Shown in pieces: positions 33,165-41,703 of a stretch of 64,000 nt of DNA. The position numbers were made by a program, and so were the translations under genes. Source of the DNA: Ruminococcus sp. UNK.MGS-30 (GTDB taxonomy: Bacteria > Bacillota > Clostridia > Oscillospirales > Ruminococcaceae); assembly GCA_000980705.1 (NCBI GenBank), contig LBCK01000002.1, forward strand, positions 434,001 to 498,000, given 5' to 3'. The notes under the pieces were generated by a model, which was not told the DNA's origin, did no database searches, and worked only from the letters and a program-made list of their open reading frames with translations. Positions within the stretch are counted from its first letter, which is position 1. Every line of letters begins with the position of its first letter.

Positions 33165-35351
33165 ATGGCAATTCAAATTGATGCAGAAAAGAAGATCTTT
33201 ACCCTGGAGACAGACCACACCATGTACCAGATGCAGGCAGATGCCTACGGCGTGCTGCGGCATCTCTGGTACGGCGCAAAGACCGGCTGCGATATGTCCT
33301 ATTTGCAGGATTACCCCGATGTGGGATTTTCCGGAAACATCTATGCGGCAGGAAACGACCGCACCTATTCGCTGGATACGCTGCCGCTGGAATATGCCGG
33401 AGCAGGCGTAGGCGATTTCCGTGTGCCGGCGGTGGCTGCGGTCCATGCAGACGGCAGCAGCGCCCTGGATCTGCGCTATTACAGCCACACGGTAAAGCCG
33501 GGAAAGTATGGCATCGAAGGGCTGCCGGCAGTGTATGCCGCAGAGGACGAGGCAGAGACGCTGGAAGTGGTTCTCCGGGACACCGCATCGGCAGTTGAAG
33601 TGACCCTGCTGTATGCAGTCCTGCCGGCGCTGGATCTGGTGACACGCTGCGCCAGGATCCGCAACCTGGGTGAGACACCGGTGACGCTGACAAAGGCGGC
33701 AAGCCTTTGCCTGGACATCAGCCGGGGCAGCTGGGAGTGGGTGCATTTTCACGGCAGACACGCCATGGAACGCCAGATGGAGCGCCGCCTGCTGTTCCAC
33801 GGCATCCAGGAGATCGGCAGCACCCGTGGCACATCCAGCCACCACCAGAATCCCACGGTGTTGCTCTGCACGCCGGACTGCACGGAAACAGCCGGAGCGT
33901 GCATCGGCGCTGCACTGGTTTACAGCGGCAGCCACCAGACCAGGCTGGAGTGCGACCAGCTGGGACAGGTGCGTATGGTAATGGGCATTCACCCCGATCT
34001 GTTCCGCTGGGAACTGAAAGCCGGAGAGACATTCTCCACGCCGGAAGTCATGCTGTCCTACAGTGACACCGGACTGGAGACCCTGTCCCACCACTTCCAC
34101 CAGGCAATCCGGGAACATATCTGCCGTGGAAAGTATCAGCTGGCAGAGCGTCCGGTGCTGATAAACAACTGGGAGGCGACCTATTTTGGCTTTGACACCG
34201 AAAAGATCCTGCACATTGCAGAAGAGGCGGCACGTCTTGGCGTAGATATGCTGGTGCTGGATGACGGCTGGTTCGGCAAGCGGGACGACGACTGTTCCGG
34301 ACTGGGAGACTGGTTTGTCAATGAGACCAAGCTTTCCGGCGGTCTGCATGATCTGGTGGAAAAGATCAAGGGGATGGGAATGCGGTTTGGCATCTGGTTC
34401 GAGCCGGAGATGATCTCGGAGGACAGCGACCTCTATCGCAAGCATCCGGACTGGGCAATCCGCATCCCGGACAGAGCGCCCATGCGCAGCCGGTATCAGC
34501 TGGTGCTGGATATGGCGAATCCGGAGGTGCAGGAATATCTGTTCCGGGTGATGAGCGACGTGCTGCACAGCGCTGATATTTCCTATGTCAAGTGGGATAT
34601 GAACCGCAGCATCAGCGACTGGTACACCCGGACGCTCCCGGCAGACCGCCAGGGTGAAATGCCGCATCGCTATGTGCTGGGGCTGTACGCACTGCTGGAA
34701 CGGCTGACTGCCGCTTTCCCGGATGTTCTCTTTGAGGGATGCAGCGGCGGCGGCGGACGGTTCGATGCCGGAATGCTGTACTATTGTCCGCAGATCTGGT
34801 GCAGTGACGATACGGATGCCTATGAGCGCACCAAGATCCAGTACGGCACATCCTTTTTCTATCCGGTTTCTGCGGTGGGATCTCATGTGTCTACTGTGCC
34901 GAATCACCAGACCGGCAGAATCACGCCGTTTGAGACTCGTGGCACTGTGGCAATGGCAGGCAGCTTTGGCTATGAGCTGGATCTGAATTTGCTTTCCGAC
35001 GGAGAAAAACAGGAAGTGGCAGAGCAGATCCGGCAGTTCAAGACCTACGGTCCGCTGATCCACAACGGAAAGTACTATCGGCTGACAAATCCGATGGCAG
35101 AGGATGCGGCACTGTGGGAATTTGCAGCACAGGACGGCAGCGAAGTGCTGGTGCAGGGAATGCTGTTCCATGCAGAGGCAAATGTTCTGCGCCGCACCGT
35201 TCAGCTGCGTGGACTGGATGCTGAAAAGCGCTATCGTCTGGACGGAACAGAGCAGGTCTATACCGGCGCAGCGCTGATGGCAGGCGGTGTGCTGCTGCCG
35301 AAGGCGTGGGGCGATTACACACCGGTGACCATGCACTTTTCGGAAGTTTGA
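33165..35351 (+). CDS. Alpha-galactosidase, GH36
   Basis: It hydrolyses terminal alpha-1,6-galactose from melibiose, raffinose or galactomannan fragments. Without a signal peptide it acts in the cytosol on imported sugars. The protein has 728 residues in the tetrameric GH36 class: an N-terminal beta-supersandwich, a TIM barrel from about residue 330 starting NNWEATYFGFDTEKIL with LVLDDGWFGKRDDD, then a C-terminal beta domain. The nucleophile is Asp478 in YVKWDMNRS and the acid/base is Asp548 in CSDDTDAYER. The ATG at 33165 has TAGGAG 8 bases upstream. galK follows after 20 bases, so released galactose is phosphorylated by the next gene product. Confidence 0.95.
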   Translation: MAIQIDAEKKIFTLETDHTMYQMQADAYGVLRHLWYGAKTGCDMSYLQDYPDVGFSGNIYAAGNDRTYSLDTLPLEYAGAGVGDFRVPAVAAVHADGSSALDLRYYSHTVKPGKYGIEGLPAVYAAEDEAETLEVVLRDTASAVEVTLLYAVLPALDLVTRCARIRNLGETPVTLTKAASLCLDISRGSWEWVHFHGRHAMERQMERRLLFHGIQEIGSTRGTSSHHQNPTVLLCTPDCTETAGACIGAALVYSGSHQTRLECDQLGQVRMVMGIHPDLFRWELKAGETFSTPEVMLSYSDTGLETLSHHFHQAIREHICRGKYQLAERPVLINNWEATYFGFDTEKILHIAEEAARLGVDMLVLDDGWFGKRDDDCSGLGDWFVNETKLSGGLHDLVEKIKGMGMRFGIWFEPEMISEDSDLYRKHPDWAIRIPDRAPMRSRYQLVLDMANPEVQEYLFRVMSDVLHSADISYVKWDMNRSISDWYTRTLPADRQGEMPHRYVLGLYALLERLTAAFPDVLFEGCSGGGGRFDAGMLYYCPQIWCSDDTDAYERTKIQYGTSFFYPVSAVGSHVSTVPNHQTGRITPFETRGTVAMAGSFGYELDLNLLSDGEKQEVAEQIRQFKTYGPLIHNGKYYRLTNPMAEDAALWEFAAQDGSEVLVQGMLFHAEANVLRRTVQLRGLDAEKRYRLDGTEQVYTGAALMAGGVLLPKAWGDYTPVTMHFSEV

Positions 35352-35371
35352 AAAAATAAGGGGATGTAAAA

Positions 35372-36655
35372 ATGATGACAGTTGCAGAATGGAAACGGGC
35401 GTTGAATGCCGGAAAACTGGATGAAAAACTGAAACAGCTGTACGGCAGCGATGCCGCAGTGATGGCGCACCAGAAAAAACGCTATACAGAGGCACTGGAG
35501 GAATTTGCAAAGCTGTATCCCGAACGGAAACAGGTCAGCATTTTCTCGGCGCCGGGACGCACCGAGGTGGGCGGCAACCACACAGATCACCAGCACGGCT
35601 GTGTCCTTGCGGCGGCAGTCAATCTGGATGTGATCGCCGTAGTGGGATTCCACAGCGAAAAGATCATCCGGCTGAAATCCACCGGTTATGCGGAGATTCG
35701 GGTGCGTCTGTCTGACCTGTCGAAAAAGGATGCCGAGGTTGGGACTTCAACGGCGCTGATTCGTGGCATGGCCGCAAAATTTGCGGAAATGGGCGCAAAA
35801 CTTAGTGGCTGGGATGCCTATTCCACCTCAGATGTGCTGAGCGGCAGCGGTCTTTCCTCTTCGGCGGCGTTTGAGGTGCTGATCGGCACGATCATCGACC
35901 AGCACGACAACGGCGGAAAAGCCGGGGCAGTGGAGATTGCCAAGATCGGACAGTTTGCCGAGAATGTCTACTTCGGCAAGCAGAGCGGACTCATGGATCA
36001 GATGGTCAGCTCCGTAGGCGGCTTTGTCTGGATCGACTTTGCCGACACCCGGAAACCGGTGATCCGGAAACACACCTTTGATTTTGCGAAAGCAGGCTAT
36101 TGCCTTTGCATTACTGACACCAAGGGCAGCCATGCCGACCTGACGCCGGACTATGTGGCAGTTCCGACGGAGATGAAACAGGTTGCGGCTTACTTCGGCA
36201 GGGAAGTGCTGCGTGACGTGGACGCCGCCGACTTCCGGCAGGCGATTCCGAAACTGCGGAAAAGCTGTTCTGACCGGGCGATTCTCCGGGCAGCCCATTT
36301 CTTTGCGGAAAACGAGCGTGCCACGGCAGAGGCAAAGGCACTGGAAAACGGTGACCTCTCCGCTTTCTTTGCCCTGGTGAAAGCGTCCGGGACTTCTTCC
36401 TGGGAGCTGCTGCAAAACCTGTATTCCTGCCAGAAACCGGAAGAGCAGGCGATCCCTCTGGGAATCTGGTACAGCCAGCAGTTTCTGGGGGACAAGGGTG
36501 CTGTCCGGGTACACGGCGGCGGCTTTGCCGGAACAATACAGGCGTTTGTTCCGACGGAAGAGGCGGAGGCATACTGCCGATACATGGATGACCTCTTCGG
36601 AAAAGGCAGCTGTCACAAGCTGTCTGTCCGTCCGCTGGGCGGCGTGATGCTTTGA
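35372..36655 (+). CDS. galK: Galactokinase
   Basis: It phosphorylates galactose with ATP, the entry to the Leloir pathway. It is a GHMP kinase of 427 residues, with the galactokinase signature GRTEVGGNHTDHQHG, the ATP-binding LSGSGLSSSAAFEVL, the catalytic-Asp region GKQSGLMDQMVS, and a C-terminal HGGGFAGTIQAFVP. The N-terminal extension of about 50 residues before the signature occurs in several Clostridial GalK. Two adjacent ATG codons lie about 8 bases after AAGGGGA. galT and galE are not nearby. A terminator follows. Confidence 0.95.
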   Translation: MMTVAEWKRALNAGKLDEKLKQLYGSDAAVMAHQKKRYTEALEEFAKLYPERKQVSIFSAPGRTEVGGNHTDHQHGCVLAAAVNLDVIAVVGFHSEKIIRLKSTGYAEIRVRLSDLSKKDAEVGTSTALIRGMAAKFAEMGAKLSGWDAYSTSDVLSGSGLSSSAAFEVLIGTIIDQHDNGGKAGAVEIAKIGQFAENVYFGKQSGLMDQMVSSVGGFVWIDFADTRKPVIRKHTFDFAKAGYCLCITDTKGSHADLTPDYVAVPTEMKQVAAYFGREVLRDVDAADFRQAIPKLRKSCSDRAILRAAHFFAENERATAEAKALENGDLSAFFALVKASGTSSWELLQNLYSCQKPEEQAIPLGIWYSQQFLGDKGAVRVHGGGFAGTIQAFVPTEEAEAYCRYMDDLFGKGSCHKLSVRPLGGVML

Positions 36656-36680
36656 ACCGGCTGCTGTGAATTTATGTGGA

Positions 36681-36715
36681 AAAAGCTGTGCGTGACAGAT
36701 GCGCACAGCTTTTTT
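36681..36715 (+). terminator. Terminator of GH36-galK
   Basis: AAGCTGTGCG (36683-36692) pairs with CGCACAGCTT (36702-36711), followed by T residues to 36715. Confidence 0.88.
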
Positions 36716-36807
36716 GCGTCCCTCGGAAAATAGAAATCCGCTTTCTACAGAAATTGATTTTCAAAAAAATGATTAAAATCGTACAAAATTGTGAGGTTTG
36801 ACAAGAG

Positions 36808-36947
36808 AGGCTCCCCTGAAAGGGGAGCTGGCAGTGCGTAGCACTGACTGAGGGGTTTCCACTTATACCGAAAACGTCATAAAAAGATTTTACGAAAGAA
36901 CCTCTCCACCGCCTAACGGCGGTCCCCCTCCCCTTTCAGGGGAGGCT
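36808..36947. repeat. 140-bp repeat with inverted ends of the AGGCTCCCCT type (family 3)
   Basis: The ends (36808-36827 and 36928-36947) are 20-base inverted repeats with one mismatch, and each end is itself a hairpin (CTCCCC/GGGGAG). Between them GCAGTGCGTAGCACTGACTGAGGGG-like and ACCGCC/GGCGGT segments are seen. Elements with these ends are widespread between genes of Oscillospiraceae and related Clostridia (recalled, not searched). It has no coding capacity. Confidence 0.75.
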
Positions 36948-36987
36948 ATCATGAAAATTGATTTCCGTGCTGCCTTTCTTTGAAAAC

Positions 36988-37016
36988 TTGCTTTTTTCGC
37001 AAAAATCTGCTATACT
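36988..37016 (+). promoter_or_regulatory. Promoter of cls
   Basis: TTGCTT (36988-36993), a 17-base spacer and TATACT (37011-37016). Confidence 0.7.
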
Positions 37017-37106
37017 AAAAGATATTCCCATAAATTCGAATGGGGATTTGGGGAAATCCTAAATGTACGCAATAAGAATCGGACAGAAAAAGAGAGGATG
37101 TGTGAT

Positions 37107-38639
37107 GTGATGCGCCGAAAACTGAAAAAACTGCTCAGTATTCTAACCAGCCGGCTTGTGATTATCGGACTGTTGATTCTGATTCAGCTGGCGTGGTTTT
37201 TGATCCTGTTTCTGCGGCTGACGCAGTATGCCACCTGGATCAATGCCGGATTTGTGGCGCTGAGCCTGCTGATCGAGCTTTATATCATCAACAAGTCGGG
37301 GAATCCTTCGTATAAGATCCTGTGGCTGCTGTTTATCGGCACGTTTCCGGTGCTGGGCGGTCTGATGTATCTGCTGTTCGGCGACAAGCGACCGTCCCGG
37401 AAAATGCGCCGTCAGCTGCACCACGGCAGACGGGTCATTGGTCTGCGTCCGGAGGTGGGATGCACGGCGGCTGCACTGCCGCAGCGAATGGCTGAGACCA
37501 GCTTTTACCTGGAAAGCTGTGGATTCCCCATCTACCAGAATTCCAAGGTGGACTACTATGCGCTTGCAGATGAGGCGTATCCGCATCTGCTGGAAGATCT
37601 GAAAAGGGCAAAACATTACATTTTCATGGAATATTTCATTGTGGCAGACGGGGTGATGTGGGATTCCATCAAGGCGGTGCTGAAAGAAAAGGCAGCCGCA
37701 GGAGTGGAAGTGCGCTTTGTCTATGACGACCTGGGCAGCGTGGGATGCCTGCCGAAACAGTTCCGCAAGGAGCTTTCGGATGCCGGCATCCACGTCATGG
37801 CGTTTAATCCGTTCCGACCAGCGCTTTCTGCGGTGATGAACAACCGGAATCACCGGAAGATCACGGTGATCGACGGCTATATTGCCTATACGGGTGGATT
37901 CAACCTGGCGGACGAATATATCAACCAAAAGAAACGGTTCGGACACTGGAAGGATACCGGTCTGCGGATCTACGGCGAGGCGGCGTACAGCTTTACGCTG
38001 ATGTGTCTGGAACTGTGGAATGCGTTCAACAACACCAATGACAACTGCAAAAAATACCTGCCGCACCGCTACCATCCGGAGCCGTTCCCCACAGACGGCT
38101 ATGTGCTGCCGTACTGCAATTCGCCGTTTGAGAGCGAGACCCTGGCGCAGGATGTGTACCTGGAACTGCTGAACCAGGCGAAAAATTACGTGTATATTTT
38201 CACGCCGTATCTGGCAATTGATGACGAGATGCAGCACGCACTCTGCATGGCGGCACAGCGTGGCATAGACGTGCGGCTGGTGACGCCGGGAATCCCGGAC
38301 AAGCGCATGGTCTATTCGCTGACACGTTCGTATTATGAGCCGCTGATCCGTGCCGGTGTCCGCATCTATGAGTATACGCCGGGATTCATTCACGCAAAGA
38401 GTTACCTGGTGGACGATGAGATCGGCGTTGTGGGAACGATCAACATGGACTACCGCAGTCTGTATCTGCACATGGAAGATGCGGTGCTGCTGACCGGGTG
38501 CAGCGCTCTGCAAAAGCTGAAGATCGACTGCATGGTGACCATCGAGAAGAGCCGCCGTGTGACCTTGCAGGACTGCAAGCGCCGCCGCCACAGCTTGCTC
38601 TGGCAGGCGATTCTGCGCACCATCAGCCCGCTGCTCTGA
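37107..38639 (+). CDS. cls: Cardiolipin synthase
   Basis: It joins two phosphatidylglycerol molecules into cardiolipin at the cytoplasmic membrane. Two N-terminal helices (about residues 18-40 and 45-63) are followed by two phospholipase D domains. The HKD motifs are NHRKITVIDGYIAYTGG near residue 250 and HAKSYLVDDEIGVVGTINMD near residue 430. The length of about 510 residues is usual. The start is ambiguous: AGAGAGGA lies 9 bases before a GTG at 37107 and 12 before the ATG at 37110; an ATG at 37098 overlaps it. The gene stands alone with its own promoter, just after a repeat element. Confidence 0.94.
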   Translation: MMRRKLKKLLSILTSRLVIIGLLILIQLAWFLILFLRLTQYATWINAGFVALSLLIELYIINKSGNPSYKILWLLFIGTFPVLGGLMYLLFGDKRPSRKMRRQLHHGRRVIGLRPEVGCTAAALPQRMAETSFYLESCGFPIYQNSKVDYYALADEAYPHLLEDLKRAKHYIFMEYFIVADGVMWDSIKAVLKEKAAAGVEVRFVYDDLGSVGCLPKQFRKELSDAGIHVMAFNPFRPALSAVMNNRNHRKITVIDGYIAYTGGFNLADEYINQKKRFGHWKDTGLRIYGEAAYSFTLMCLELWNAFNNTNDNCKKYLPHRYHPEPFPTDGYVLPYCNSPFESETLAQDVYLELLNQAKNYVYIFTPYLAIDDEMQHALCMAAQRGIDVRLVTPGIPDKRMVYSLTRSYYEPLIRAGVRIYEYTPGFIHAKSYLVDDEIGVVGTINMDYRSLYLHMEDAVLLTGCSALQKLKIDCMVTIEKSRRVTLQDCKRRRHSLLWQAILRTISPLL

Positions 38640-38660
38640 GATATGCCAACACACAAGAAG

Positions 38661-38692
38661 AAAGCCGTCCGTACATCTGTACGAACGGCTTT
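38661..38692. terminator. Hairpin terminator between cls and the CI-type repressor
   Basis: AAAGCCGT (38661-38668) pairs with ACGGCTTT (38685-38692), with CGTACA/TGTACG pairing inside. The T-runs are short (TTTT on the plus strand). It lies between convergent genes. Confidence 0.65.
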
Positions 38693-38723
38693 TCGATTTC
38701 CCATAAGAACGGGGAACAGATAC

Positions 38724-39362
38724 TCAAAAAAGGCTCATAAACCCGACGGCTTTTCCCAGGATGCGGATGCTGTCCAGCTGCGCTCCCACGTAGACCAGCG
38801 GAGAATACGCCGGGTTTTCCGGCACCAGCTGCAGGATGGCATTGGTCTTGTCATAGTAGACCCGTTTCAGCGTTGCCTCATCGTCAATGATGACAGCGGC
38901 GATCTCGCCGTTTTCCACCATGGGCTGGCTGCGGATAAAGACGGCATCTCCGTCGTAGATCCGTGCGCCGATCATGCTGTCTCCACGGGCGAGCAGACAG
39001 AAATCTGCGGCGATCTCTGCGTCGGCGATGAGAAAAGTCTCCCGATCCTCCTGGGCGAAGATCGGTTCGCCGCAGGCAATCTCGCCCAGAAGCGGAAACC
39101 GTTTCAGTCGGATGGGTCGGAGATTCGGATAGTCCTCCAGGGAAAACGATGGTTCTTCTTCGCTCTCATAGCCAAGGAGCCATGCCTCCTTGACGCCCAG
39201 TGCCTTTGCAATGGCGTGCAGCTTGCTGTCCTTGGGACGAAATGCCCCGGAGCAGTACTGGCTCATGGTCGAACGTGAAATGCCGGTTTTGGCGCAGAGA
39301 TCAGACTGCGTGATATGTTTCTGCTGCATTGCCTGATGCAGCCGGTGATGAAAAGATTCCAT
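38724..39362 (-). CDS. CI/LexA-type repressor (XRE HTH plus S24 peptidase)
   Basis: The protein has 212 residues. An N-terminal XRE helix-turn-helix (LHQAMQQKHITQSDLCAKTGISRSTMSQY) precedes a C-terminal S24 autoprotease domain. The cleavage region reads GEIACGEP, so the scissile bond should be Cys-Gly. The Ser nucleophile is in GDSMIGARI and the Lys in ATLKRVYY. Such proteins are RecA-activated or stress-activated repressors of prophages or integrated elements. No phage genes are seen nearby, so this is either a domesticated repressor or a regulator of its own gene and distant targets. GGAGGT lies 8 bases before the ATG. Confidence 0.88.
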   Translation of the reverse strand: MESFHHRLHQAMQQKHITQSDLCAKTGISRSTMSQYCSGAFRPKDSKLHAIAKALGVKEAWLLGYESEEEPSFSLEDYPNLRPIRLKRFPLLGEIACGEPIFAQEDRETFLIADAEIAADFCLLARGDSMIGARIYDGDAVFIRSQPMVENGEIAAVIIDDEATLKRVYYDKTNAILQLVPENPAYSPLVYVGAQLDSIRILGKAVGFMSLF

Positions 39363-39377
39363 TGGGGTTTACCTCCG

Positions 39378-39396
39378 TGTTCTGTTTTTCGGAACA
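39378..39396. promoter_or_regulatory. Candidate autoregulatory operator of the S24 repressor
   Basis: TGTTC-N9-GAACA (39378-39396) lies between the -10 box and the ribosome site of the repressor gene, where a bound dimer would block early transcription. Confidence 0.45.
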
Positions 39397-39401
39397 ACTG
39401 C

Positions 39402-39430
39402 ATTATACCACGCTTTTTCTCAAAAGGCAA
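39402..39430 (-). promoter_or_regulatory. Promoter of the S24 repressor
   Basis: On the minus strand TTGCCT (39425-39430), a 17-base spacer and TATAAT (39402-39407). Confidence 0.7.
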
Positions 39431-39456
39431 GGGTCGGCTGCGAAAAAAACGCCTAG

Positions 39457-39502
39457 GGCAATCCTGCACAAAGTCCGGCTGTAAGCCTTGTGTGGTATCG
39501 CC
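39457..39502. repeat. Short palindrome related to the 239-bp element (family 2)
   Basis: GGCAATCCTGCACAAAG (39457-39473) and CCTTGTGTGGTATCGCC (39486-39502) are imperfect inverted repeats that match the ends of the element at 32804. It is probably an internally deleted, decayed copy. Confidence 0.5.
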
Positions 39503-39662
39503 TCAAAAATACGATGTTTTTTTCAATTCAAAGATTAGTCAATACTAACTGAAAAAATATCGGTTTGCATTTGCCGAAACATGAGAATCCGAAAGGAATT
39601 GCAGCGAAATACGCCGTGATCTGAGCAAAAACTTTGTTAATCATGAGTCGTATTCCAAGTTG
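39503..39662. other. A/T-rich intergenic stretch upstream of the fumC promoters
   Basis: No gene is visible. It contains the palindrome TTAGTCAATACTAA (39535-39548) and a TTGTTAAT near 39632. Both could be regulator sites for the downstream operon, but neither matches a known consensus completely. Confidence 0.4.
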
Positions 39663-39691
39663 TTGATTTTTTCACAGGAAAATGGTATAAT
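39663..39691 (+). promoter_or_regulatory. Upstream promoter P1 of the fumC-hdr-flx-frd operon
   Basis: TTGATT (39663-39668), a 17-base spacer and TATAAT (39686-39691). About 100 transcribed bases follow before P2, with an AGCGGC/GCCGCT pairing (near 39712 and 39765). Confidence 0.65.
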
Positions 39692-39796
39692 GCAAAATGG
39701 TGTGTAATAGCTGAGCGGCGGCAGATTTTGGCTTGACCGGGAATCGACACTCTTCGTGCAAGTGCCGCTTGTTCATACAAAATTTGCGATTGTCTC

Positions 39797-39825
39797 TTGA
39801 AAAATCGGGCGGAATATGCTATAAT
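39797..39825 (+). promoter_or_regulatory. Downstream promoter P2 of the fumC-hdr-flx-frd operon
   Basis: TTGAAA (39797-39802), a 17-base spacer and TATAAT (39820-39825), just upstream of a long structured leader. Confidence 0.75.
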
Positions 39826-39831
39826 ATAGTA

Positions 39832-40277
39832 GATAGCATTTCATGCTGTTTTTTCGTGCGGATACGACGGTATTTTCACGGAAAACACTGATTTTTCTGT
39901 CGTGGACAGCCGCAGGCTGTTCCACCGGGATATCCCTGGAAAAAGCGTTTGTTTTTGGGGATTGTCCCGATCATGATTGCGTTCGGACAGGACGGTTTGA
40001 CGGCGAAAAAGCTGTGCTGTCTGCGCTTCACACCTGTGCTGCATGGTACAGGTGTATTGTGCTGTGCTGTGGTTTCGCAGGTGAGACTGCGGACAAGCAG
40101 CCCGGACTGGCAGACTGCAGCCAATGGCAGTGCAGCCTTTTTGCCGGACACAACGGGGTCTGCGTGATACAGACCCGAAGGAATGCCTGTGCGTTGTCAC
40201 AGGCGATATCAAAACCAGAGACGATGCTGTGCCGTCTGCACGGCGTAGTCCGAATTTTCAAAATAGGAGAGATGAAC
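39832..40277 (+). promoter_or_regulatory. Long hairpin-rich 5' leader of the fumC operon
   Basis: About 445 transcribed bases precede fumC. Discrete stems follow one another: GTGGACAGCC with GGCTGTTCCAC (39902-39925), GGGATATCCC (39927-39936), ACACCTGT/ACAGGTGT (40030-40055), GGGTCTG/CAGACCC (40156-40176), GCCTGTG/CACAGGC (40185-40204) and GCCGT/ACGGC (40231-40244). The reading frame of fumC happens to stay open through the leader, but the translated sequence is Cys-rich, has no ribosome site and does not belong to FumC. No known riboswitch class is recognised. It is a candidate regulatory RNA. Confidence 0.5.
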
Positions 40278-41654
40278 ATGGAGTATCGCATTGAACACGA
40301 TTCGATGGGCGAGGTAAAGGTACCTGCCGACAAGTATTGGGCAGCTCAGACAGAGCGCAGCCACGAGAACTTTCTGATCGGTGTAGGCATCGAAACCATG
40401 CCCCGTGAGATCACACACGCTTTCGGTATCCTGAAAAAGGCTGCTGCAATGGCGAACCACAAGCTCCGTCCGGAGCGCATGACAGAGGAAAAGCTTTCTG
40501 CAATTTCCACTGCCTGTGACGAGGTGATCTCCGGCAGTCTGAATGAACACTTCCCGCTGGTCGTATGGCAGACAGGAAGCGGCACGCAGTCCAACATGAA
40601 TGCCAATGAAGTTATTGCGAATCGTGGCAACGAAGTCGCTGGCAAGAAGATCCTGCATCCGAATGATGATGTTAACATGAGCCAGTCTTCCAACGACACA
40701 TTCCCCACTGCAATGCACATCTCTGCTGTTCTGGCTGTAGAGGATAAGGTACTGCCGGCAATTGACGAATTGGTGGCAACCTTCCGCCGTCTGGAAGAAG
40801 AGCATGAGGGCATCGTAAAGAGCGGCAGAACCCATCTGCAGGATGCGACCCCGATCAAGTTCTCTCAGGAAATCAGCGGATGGCGCACATCCCTCGAGCG
40901 TGATCGCGAGATGCTCGTTTCTGCGCTGCCGTACCTGAAGACACTGGCGCTGGGCGGTACTGCTGTTGGTACCGGTCTGAATGCACCGGAGGGATTTGAC
41001 GTAGAAGTTGCAAAGGCAGTTTCTGAACTGACCGGCAAGGAATTCGTCACCGCATCCAACAAGTTCCACGCTCTGACCAGCAAGGACGAGATCGTATTTG
41101 CACACGGTGCTCTGAAGGCACTGGCAGCAGATATGATGAAGATCGCAAATGACGTGCGCTGGCTGGCAAGCGGTCCGAGAGACGGTCTGGGTGAGATCAC
41201 CATTCCGGAGAACGAACCGGGTTCGTCCATCATGCCGGGCAAGGTCAATCCGACACAGTGCGAACAGGCAACCATGGTGGCTGTTCAGGTAATGGGCAAC
41301 GACGTGGCAGTTGGTATGGCAGCTTCTCAGGGCAACTTTGAGCTGAACGTATTTATGCCGGTCTGCGCTTACAATTTCCTGCAGTCTGCTCGTCTCCTGG
41401 CTGAGTCCATCATCTCCTTTAACAAGAACTGTGCAGTCGGCATCTGCGCTAACCGTGAAAAGATGCACCACAACCTGCACAATTCTCTGATGCTGGTAAC
41501 AGCGCTGAACCCCTATATCGGTTATGAGAATGCCGCAAAGACTGCGAAGAAGGCATTCCGTGACAACATTTCGCTGAAGGAAGCCTGCGTTGAGCTGGGA
41601 TTCCTGACAGCTGAACGGTTCGACGAAGTGTTCCATCCGGAACAGATGGTCTGA
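40278..41654 (+). CDS. fumC: Class II fumarate hydratase
   Basis: It interconverts malate and fumarate without an iron-sulfur cluster. The protein has 458 residues in the aspartase/fumarase superfamily: SGTQSNMNANEVIANRG, the SSNDTFPTAMHIS segment, the TH segment SGRTHLQDATPI, and the signature GSSIMPGKVNPTQCE. The ATG at 40278 has AGGAG 8 bases upstream; an ATG six bases earlier is too close. It heads the operon and supplies fumarate to the reductase encoded at the other end, completing malate to fumarate to succinate. It is the only gene of the operon that does not encode a redox-complex subunit. Confidence 0.96.
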   Translation: MEYRIEHDSMGEVKVPADKYWAAQTERSHENFLIGVGIETMPREITHAFGILKKAAAMANHKLRPERMTEEKLSAISTACDEVISGSLNEHFPLVVWQTGSGTQSNMNANEVIANRGNEVAGKKILHPNDDVNMSQSSNDTFPTAMHISAVLAVEDKVLPAIDELVATFRRLEEEHEGIVKSGRTHLQDATPIKFSQEISGWRTSLERDREMLVSALPYLKTLALGGTAVGTGLNAPEGFDVEVAKAVSELTGKEFVTASNKFHALTSKDEIVFAHGALKALAADMMKIANDVRWLASGPRDGLGEITIPENEPGSSIMPGKVNPTQCEQATMVAVQVMGNDVAVGMAASQGNFELNVFMPVCAYNFLQSARLLAESIISFNKNCAVGICANREKMHHNLHNSLMLVTALNPYIGYENAAKTAKKAFRDNISLKEACVELGFLTAERFDEVFHPEQMV

Positions 41655-41703
41655 ACCACCTGCGCCTCGGCGCAAAAAAACAGGAAGGAAAGGTAGTTTT
41701 GCT

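Noticed and set aside
33150-35510. A 786-codon minus-strand frame opposite the GH36 gene, and a similar 658-codon frame opposite pnp (15076-17052)
   Set aside because: No ribosome sites or recognisable domains; shadows of the real genes.
38724-39362. Prophage, because of the CI-type repressor
   Set aside because: Neighbouring genes are cls and fumC; no integrase, capsid, terminase or lysis genes are in the window.
39628-39650. Rex (NADH-sensing) operator before the fumC operon
   Set aside because: Only the half-site TTGTTAAT is present; the expected inverted second half is missing.
39843-40277. In-frame 145-codon N-terminal extension of fumC
   Set aside because: Class II fumarases start where the ATG at 40278 starts, the extension is Cys/Trp-rich nonsense-like sequence, and the region is full of hairpins. 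It is better read as leader RNA.
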